A stretch of 8,802 nucleotides of DNA from Halococcaceae archaeon (lineage in GTDB: Archaea > Halobacteriota > Halobacteria > Halobacteriales > Halalkalicoccaceae). The notes beneath the pieces are model-generated. The model was given only the letters and a program-made list of their open reading frames with translations. It was not told the DNA's origin and made no database searches. Each line of letters begins with the position of its first letter. The first letter of the stretch is position 1. Made by a program: the position numbers and the translations under genes. Positions 5,924-8,802 of this stretch are shown here, in pieces. The DNA lies in NCBI GenBank assembly GCA_007129135.1, contig SKWB01000389.1, forward strand, positions 1 through 8,802, in the 5' to 3' direction.

Positions 5924-6017
5924 CCGGTCCTGGAGCTTCCGACACCCGACCCGTCGCACGGACCGGAAGCGGTCGTTGAACGCCAGACCGACGGGTTAGC
6001 GGCGACCAACGACCGTT
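5924..6017. ncRNA. Two abutting stem-loops, candidate structured RNA
   Basis: First element: CCGGTCC (5924-5930) pairs perfectly with GGACCGG (5960-5966). Second element begins one base later: AGCGGTCGTTG (5968-5978) pairs with CAACGACCGTT (6007-6017) through 11 pairs, one being G-U. Inside it CGCC (5981-5984) pairs with GGCG (6001-6004), then GACC (5986-5989) pairs with GGTT (5994-5997, one G-U) around a GACG tetraloop. It lies in the 258-bp gap between the two-span membrane gene and the cold-shock pseudogene. Strand is not determined. It could be a small RNA, a 3' end structure or a protein-binding DNA element. Confidence 0.4.
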
Positions 6018-6093
6018 CATTTCGAGATCGCTCTCTAGCCGCAGGTCAGCGTGCGGATGAACTCGGGAGCCGTGGTATCGAGACATTCGAAAA

Positions 6094-6101
6094 CGTTATT
6101 T
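6094..6101 (+). promoter_or_regulatory. TATA-like box of the cold-shock pseudogene
   Basis: CGTTATTT is centred about 28 nt before the ATA codon that sits where the cold-shock start codon is expected, so the promoter seems to have outlived the gene. Confidence 0.4.
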
Positions 6102-6125
6102 CCGAAGGCTGTATCCTCAATTGTA

Positions 6126-6330
6126 ATATCGTGCGGAACAGTAGGCTTCTCCGACGACGCTGGCGGCTACGGTGTCATTTCGACTGACGACGGCGACCTC
6201 GACGGCGAGGACGTGTTCTTTCACACGGTGGATATCGGCGGGGAGGGCCTGGGGGAGGGTCTCGAAAGCGAGGTCGATAACGAACCATTCCCCGAGAGAC
6301 GGCTGCGCGACGAACCTCGTCCACAACTAA
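6126..6330 (+). pseudogene. Cold-shock domain protein (CspA type), frameshifted and without start codon
   Basis: Read from 6126 the frame gives GTVGFSDDAGGYGVISTDD and then EDVFFHTVDIGGEGLGEGLE, which matches haloarchaeal cold-shock nucleic-acid chaperones (RNP1-like GGYGFI, RNP2 DVFFH). The expected start codon is ATA, not ATG. After the Glu codon at 6294-6296 one extra base (such as A6297) shifts the frame: skipping it gives DGCATNLVHN and a TAA at 6328-6330, matching the usual KGPRATNL ending. The repaired product is 67 residues, normal length for the family. The aromatic surface is also eroded: the GGYGFI Phe is Val and the canonical DFF is GFS. Read without repair, an ORF runs from GTG 6051 to 6422, but its ends are unlike anything in the family. 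A diverged functional longer protein is the alternative. Confidence 0.75.
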
Positions 6331-6436
6331 CGACTACTTTTGCCCTCGACGACTTTTCGACGAGTCTCATCGATTACGAGGGCGACCATTTCCTCACGCT
6401 TGCTTGCGAATTCGAGGGATAGGTTAGTAGAAAAAC

Positions 6437-6471
6437 CTGATATATCAGCTCGAACCTAATGCAACTTATCT
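6437..6471 (+). promoter_or_regulatory. Promoter region of the amide hydrolase, with 12-bp palindrome
   Basis: CTGATATATCAG (6437-6448) is a perfect palindrome. ACTTATCT (6464-6471) is TATA-like and centred 27 nt before the ATG at 6495 of the upstream ORF. The palindrome just upstream of the basal promoter could be an operator for a dimeric regulator, or itself a TATA element (GATATATC). Confidence 0.4.
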
Positions 6472-6494
6472 TCCTACAGTATCTATGACAAATC

Positions 6495-6545
6495 ATGCTT
6501 GAACCTATGACGCAAAGCAGCCGGGCGACGGGAGGTGGACCGTAG
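6495..6545 (+). CDS. 16-residue upstream ORF directly before the amide hydrolase
   Basis: The frame encodes MLEPMTQSSRATGGGP and stops at TAG 6543-6545, with the hydrolase ATG beginning at 6546 in the same frame. The hydrolase ribosome binding site GGAGGTG (6531-6537) lies inside it as Gly-Gly codons. A TATA-like box 27 nt before 6495 would give a leaderless transcript starting at this ORF. It may be a leader peptide that couples translation, or merely 5' untranslated sequence. No regulatory codon run is visible. Confidence 0.3.
   Translation: MLEPMTQSSRATGGGP
6531..6537 (+). promoter_or_regulatory. Strong Shine-Dalgarno site for the amide hydrolase
   Basis: GGAGGTG sits 8 nt before the ATG at 6546 and matches the anti-SD well. 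It fixes the hydrolase start, which leaves Cys as residue 2, as the catalytic mechanism requires. Such leadered initiation contrasts with the leaderless layout of neighbouring genes. Confidence 0.7.
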
Positions 6546-7544
6546 ATGTGTACGCGGTTGGTGTATCTTGGACCGGAGGAAATCGTTCTCACCGGCCGGT
6601 CGATGGACTGGCACGACGAGATTGGAACGAATATCTGGGTATTCCCACGTGGGATGGAGCGAACGGGCGAGGTCGGTCCGTCTGCGATAGCGTGGACCGC
6701 GGAGTACGGCAGCGTCATCGCTTCTGCCTACGACATTGCAACGACTGACGGGATGAACGAGGCTGGACTGGCCGCGAACGTCTTGTGGCTCACCGAATCC
6801 GATTATCCCGAGTGGGACGGCGACACACCCGGACTGGCGATCTCGCTGTGGGCGCAATACGTCCTCGACAACTTCGCGACGGTCGCCGAGGCAGTCGAAA
6901 ACCACCGGAAAGAGGAGTTCGTGGTCGTTTCAGACGAAATCCCCGACGAAGGCCGCCTCGCCACTCTGCACCTGTCCATATCGGACGTAACGGGTGACAG
7001 TGCCATCCTTGAGTACATCGACGGCGAGTTAACGATCCATCACGATCGGAAGTATCAGGTGATGACTAACTCCCCACCGTTCGACCAGCAACTCGCACTC
7101 GACGAGTACTGGTCAGAGATCGGTGGAGCCGTCATGTTGCCGGGTACGAATCGTCCGGCTGACCGATTTGTCCGTGCGAGTTTCTACGTGGACGCACTCG
7201 CGCAGACCCAGGACCGTCGGGCCGCGACGGCGAGTGTGTTCGGTGCGATCCGCAATGTCTCCGTGCCGTACGGAATCAGTACGCCGGATGAACCGCACAT
7301 CTCCTCGACGCGCTGGCGCACGGTCGCCGATCACCGAAATAAACGCTACTACTTCGAATCCGCACTCTCGCCGAACGTCTTCTGGCTGGACCTCGACGGA
7401 ATCGACTTCGACGCTAATACTGAGGTTCTGTCGCTGTCACTCGGTGCAAACCAGGCGAACGTCTTCGCTGGCGACGCCACCGATGACCTCGTCGAGACTG
7501 AGCCGTTCGAGTTTCTCGGTGTTCCCGCTCTCTCGGGCTCGTAG
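6546..7544 (+). CDS. Linear amide C-N hydrolase, choloylglycine hydrolase family (Ntn hydrolase)
   Basis: A 332-residue member of the family that includes bile salt hydrolase, penicillin V acylase and some N-acyl-homoserine-lactone acylases. These cleave amide bonds with an N-terminal Cys freed by removal of Met. MCTR puts Cys at position 2. Other family residues are Arg18 and Asp21 (GRSMDW), the GMNEAGL block with Asn71, Asn79 in AANVLWL, Asn175 in VMTNSP, an Arg in DRFVRASF (207 or 210), and the late TRWRTVADHRNKRYYF block (255-270). All catalytic positions are filled and the length is normal, so the enzyme should be active and cytoplasmic: no signal peptide is seen. The substrate is open; bile salts are unlikely in a halophilic archaeon, and fatty-acyl amides or acyl-homoserine lactones are possible. 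It lies in the AT-richer accessory segment, alone, next to a cold-shock pseudogene. Confidence 0.88.
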   Translation: MCTRLVYLGPEEIVLTGRSMDWHDEIGTNIWVFPRGMERTGEVGPSAIAWTAEYGSVIASAYDIATTDGMNEAGLAANVLWLTESDYPEWDGDTPGLAISLWAQYVLDNFATVAEAVENHRKEEFVVVSDEIPDEGRLATLHLSISDVTGDSAILEYIDGELTIHHDRKYQVMTNSPPFDQQLALDEYWSEIGGAVMLPGTNRPADRFVRASFYVDALAQTQDRRAATASVFGAIRNVSVPYGISTPDEPHISSTRWRTVADHRNKRYYFESALSPNVFWLDLDGIDFDANTEVLSLSLGANQANVFAGDATDDLVETEPFEFLGVPALSGS

Positions 7545-7598
7545 CGATCGAAAGCACACACTTATATTTTCAAACGCAACTCAATCGATAGGGAGAGT

Positions 7599-7610
7599 TC
7601 TTTTTATTTT
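7599..7610 (+). terminator. Poly-T terminator after the amide hydrolase
   Basis: TTCTTTTTATTTT-type T-runs begin 55 nt past the stop, with a weaker TATATTTT at 7563-7570. Oligo-T in the non-template strand is the main archaeal termination signal, so this is the probable end of the hydrolase transcript. Confidence 0.6.
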
Positions 7611-7714
7611 AAATAGTGCCGGTGGGTGGAGACGGTTTAGTTCATCGAATTTGAGAGGTGAGGAGGCACTCAACGAAATAGTACCTTTGATACACAATAG
7701 GCACCTCGTGTAGT

Positions 7715-7730
7715 GAATATATTCTATACG
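7715..7730 (+). promoter_or_regulatory. Palindrome and TATA-like box without a downstream gene
   Basis: GAATATATTC (7715-7724) is a perfect palindrome and overlaps ATTCTATACG (7721-7730), identical to the box in front of the 108-residue gene. On the plus strand it would start a transcript near 7750, where no ORF of note begins. It could drive a small RNA ending near the hairpin at 7799-7820. Confidence 0.3.
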
Positions 7731-7798
7731 GACCGATCCGAACAGCCGTTTTGTTGGGAAGCCACTGTGCAAGATACGCGCCCTGTATCTCTCACCAT

Positions 7799-7820
7799 CT
7801 CTCTGCCGGCCAGCAGAGAG
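7799..7820. other. Strong 8-bp hairpin in the convergent gap
   Basis: CTCTCTGC (7799-7806) pairs perfectly with GCAGAGAG (7813-7820) across the loop CGGCCA. There is no T-run next to it on either strand. It may be a bidirectional end structure for the convergent genes or the 3' hairpin of a small RNA. Confidence 0.4.
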
Positions 7821-8052
7821 TAACCGGTCGAATCACCGACTTCTAGCTCGACTCGACTCGTCCGATCTCGGTGCACCCGGCATCCACAGAACGGGGCCGG
7901 ACTACAACCATCCCTGGAGAGCCTACGCGGTCCCGCGGTTACGTCACGAGACCAGTTTCGGTGACGACGATCGATCCCGCCGTCGCTGGACCGAAGACCG
8001 CGAGCGTTCTCCGGCCACGAGCCGTGTTCGGTGTGAACGCGTTCCCGACCGC

Positions 8053-8802
8053 TTACATGTAGCCGAGGTCGCGAAGCCGGCCCATCAGGTCCTCCTTGTC
8101 CTGGGCGCGGCCCTCGCGCTCGACGGTGTTCTCGACGTCCTGGAGCCAGGCGGGGTCGTCCGTGGACTTCTGCGTGCTGACCTCGCTGCCGAGCGACCGG
8201 AAGCCCTCGAAGTACTTCGGGGAGACCGGGATGTCCTCCTGTTTGACGCCCTCGGGGAAGTCGTCGTACGCCTGCGGGACGTAGCCCTCCTCGGGGTAGT
8301 TCTCCACCGTGTCGGGGACGACGAAGTACCAGAAGGCGTCCCAGACGGCGCGCTCGTCGAAGTGGAGGATGGGCTGGATTCGGTCGTGCGGGGGGTAGAT
8401 CTCGGGGTCGTGGCGCGGGCTGAAGAAGGTCTCGTCCGCCCTCGCGTCCTGTTCGTCCCAGCGCACGCCCGAGATCACGCCGTCGATGTCGTGCTCTTCG
8501 AGCGAGTTGTTGAGCGCGACCGTCTTCAGCAGGTGGTTGCCGACGTAGGTGTCGAGCAGGAACGGGAAGCTCTCCTCCTCGTACTCCAGCAGGTCGCGGA
8601 CGTGGTGGCGGTTCTGCTCGTTCAGCTGGTCGATCGGGATCTCGTCGCCGGGGACGAGGTCGTGTTCGTCGACGTACGCGCCGACGTCCTCGTTGCGCGC
8701 GTAGATCACGTCGAGGTCCCACTCGTCGGCCCAGTGGGCGACGAACTCGTGGATCTCGTCGAAGTGCTGGTAGTGGTCGATGAAGACCGCCGGCGGCACC
8801 TC
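8053..8802 (-). CDS. PP-loop ATP pyrophosphatase, PAPS reductase/CysD-like family (copy B, 5' end outside window)
   Basis: About 249 C-terminal residues are visible; the frame runs off the right edge, and the GTG at 8799 is an internal Val codon matching EVPP (residue 74) of copy A. The PP-loop therefore lies outside. Hand alignment with copy A gives about 164 identities in 247 positions, with long identical blocks: GNHLLKTVALN, the SGVRWDEQDARADETFF region, FDERAVWDAFW, PVSPKYFEGFRSLG and the last 22 residues. Differences are a four-residue insertion in VDEHDLVPGDE and more variable segments between blocks. No Cys is present in the visible part, so, as in copy A, a PAPS-reductase mechanism is unlikely. 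It is in the same orientation as copy A, 4 kb away, and converges on the amide hydrolase gene. Confidence 0.85.
   Translation of the reverse strand, partial: EVPPAVFIDHYQHFDEIHEFVAHWADEWDLDVIYARNEDVGAYVDEHDLVPGDEIPIDQLNEQNRHHVRDLLEYEEESFPFLLDTYVGNHLLKTVALNNSLEEHDIDGVISGVRWDEQDARADETFFSPRHDPEIYPPHDRIQPILHFDERAVWDAFWYFVVPDTVENYPEEGYVPQAYDDFPEGVKQEDIPVSPKYFEGFRSLGSEVSTQKSTDDPAWLQDVENTVEREGRAQDKEDLMGRLRDLGYM
8066..8122 (-). repeat. Direct repeat, right copy (3' end of PP-loop copy B)
   Basis: Matches 3103-3159 at 56 of 57 positions by eye, same orientation, about 4.96 kb apart. The single difference is C instead of T at a third codon position. Confidence 0.8.

Larger units (their letters stand above)
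7545..8052. other. AT-rich gap between convergent genes, no supported gene
   Basis: No frame here looks coding; short frames such as 7581-7772 on the minus strand and 7871-8062 on the plus strand are poor in Asp/Glu and lack promoters or ribosome sites. The first half is strongly A+T-rich, while the second half (from about 7850) returns to high GC. It holds the T-runs, the palindrome and the hairpin listed separately. Confidence 0.6.

Noticed and set aside
6331..6422. C-terminal extension of the cold-shock ORF past the repaired stop
   Set aside because: The frame is reached only through the apparent frameshift and does not resemble any cold-shock family ending.
7581..7772. 63-codon minus-strand frame in the AT-rich gap
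   Set aside because: Basic, Cys-containing, without promoter or ribosome site; it lies in T-rich probable terminator DNA.
7847..7860. CTCGA short tandem repeat (2.8 units)
   Set aside because: Too short and too common in GC-rich DNA to be meaningful.
4044..8052. CRISPR array, transposase, integrase or tRNA attachment site in the accessory segment
   Set aside because: I looked for spaced repeats, DDE or recombinase motifs and tRNA-like cloverleaf ends by eye and saw none.
7724..8722. 332-codon minus-strand frame over copy B
   Set aside because: A shadow of the copy B gene in another frame; Arg/Pro-rich, no domains.

Overview
The window looks like chromosomal DNA of a haloarchaeon (class Halobacteria). 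Most predicted proteins are rich in Asp and Glu, codons are GC-biased, and several starts lie about 27 nt downstream of a TATA-like box, as expected for leaderless haloarchaeal transcripts. I cannot fix the genus.

Left part (1-4043), GC-rich and gene-dense. The 3' end of a nitrile hydratase alpha-subunit gene overlaps by ATGA the gene for its accessory protein, which has a His-rich tail. Four genes follow on the minus strand. Read in transcription order they are a PP-loop ATP pyrophosphatase of the PAPS reductase/CysD type (copy A), an alpha/beta hydrolase, a CtBP-like D-2-hydroxyacid dehydrogenase and a DUF4870-type membrane protein. The first three are separated by 33-40 nt and may form an operon.

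Middle part (about 4044-8050), visibly richer in A+T, gene-poor and patchwork. It holds a small acidic protein with a clear leaderless promoter; a molbindin/TOBE-like protein with a perfect 21-bp internal duplication; two or three tiny membrane proteins; two abutting hairpins that may be a structured RNA; a cold-shock gene broken by a +1 frameshift and lacking a start codon; and a linear amide C-N hydrolase (choloylglycine hydrolase family) preceded by a 16-codon upstream ORF whose stop codon touches the hydrolase start. The tail is an AT-rich stretch with poly-T runs and a strong hairpin.

Right edge (8053-8802): the 3' part of copy B, a paralogue of copy A in the same orientation. By hand alignment the two proteins are about two-thirds identical, and their last 57 coding bases upstream of the terminal codons differ at one position. 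Copies A and B thus bracket the accessory segment as direct repeats. This suggests either an old tandem pair split by an insertion or a segment prone to deletion.

I found no CRISPR array, transposase, integrase, tRNA or rRNA, and no complete defence system. The most interesting items are the flanked accessory island, the paired PP-loop enzymes of unknown substrate, the uORF-hydrolase arrangement and the tandem hairpin element.
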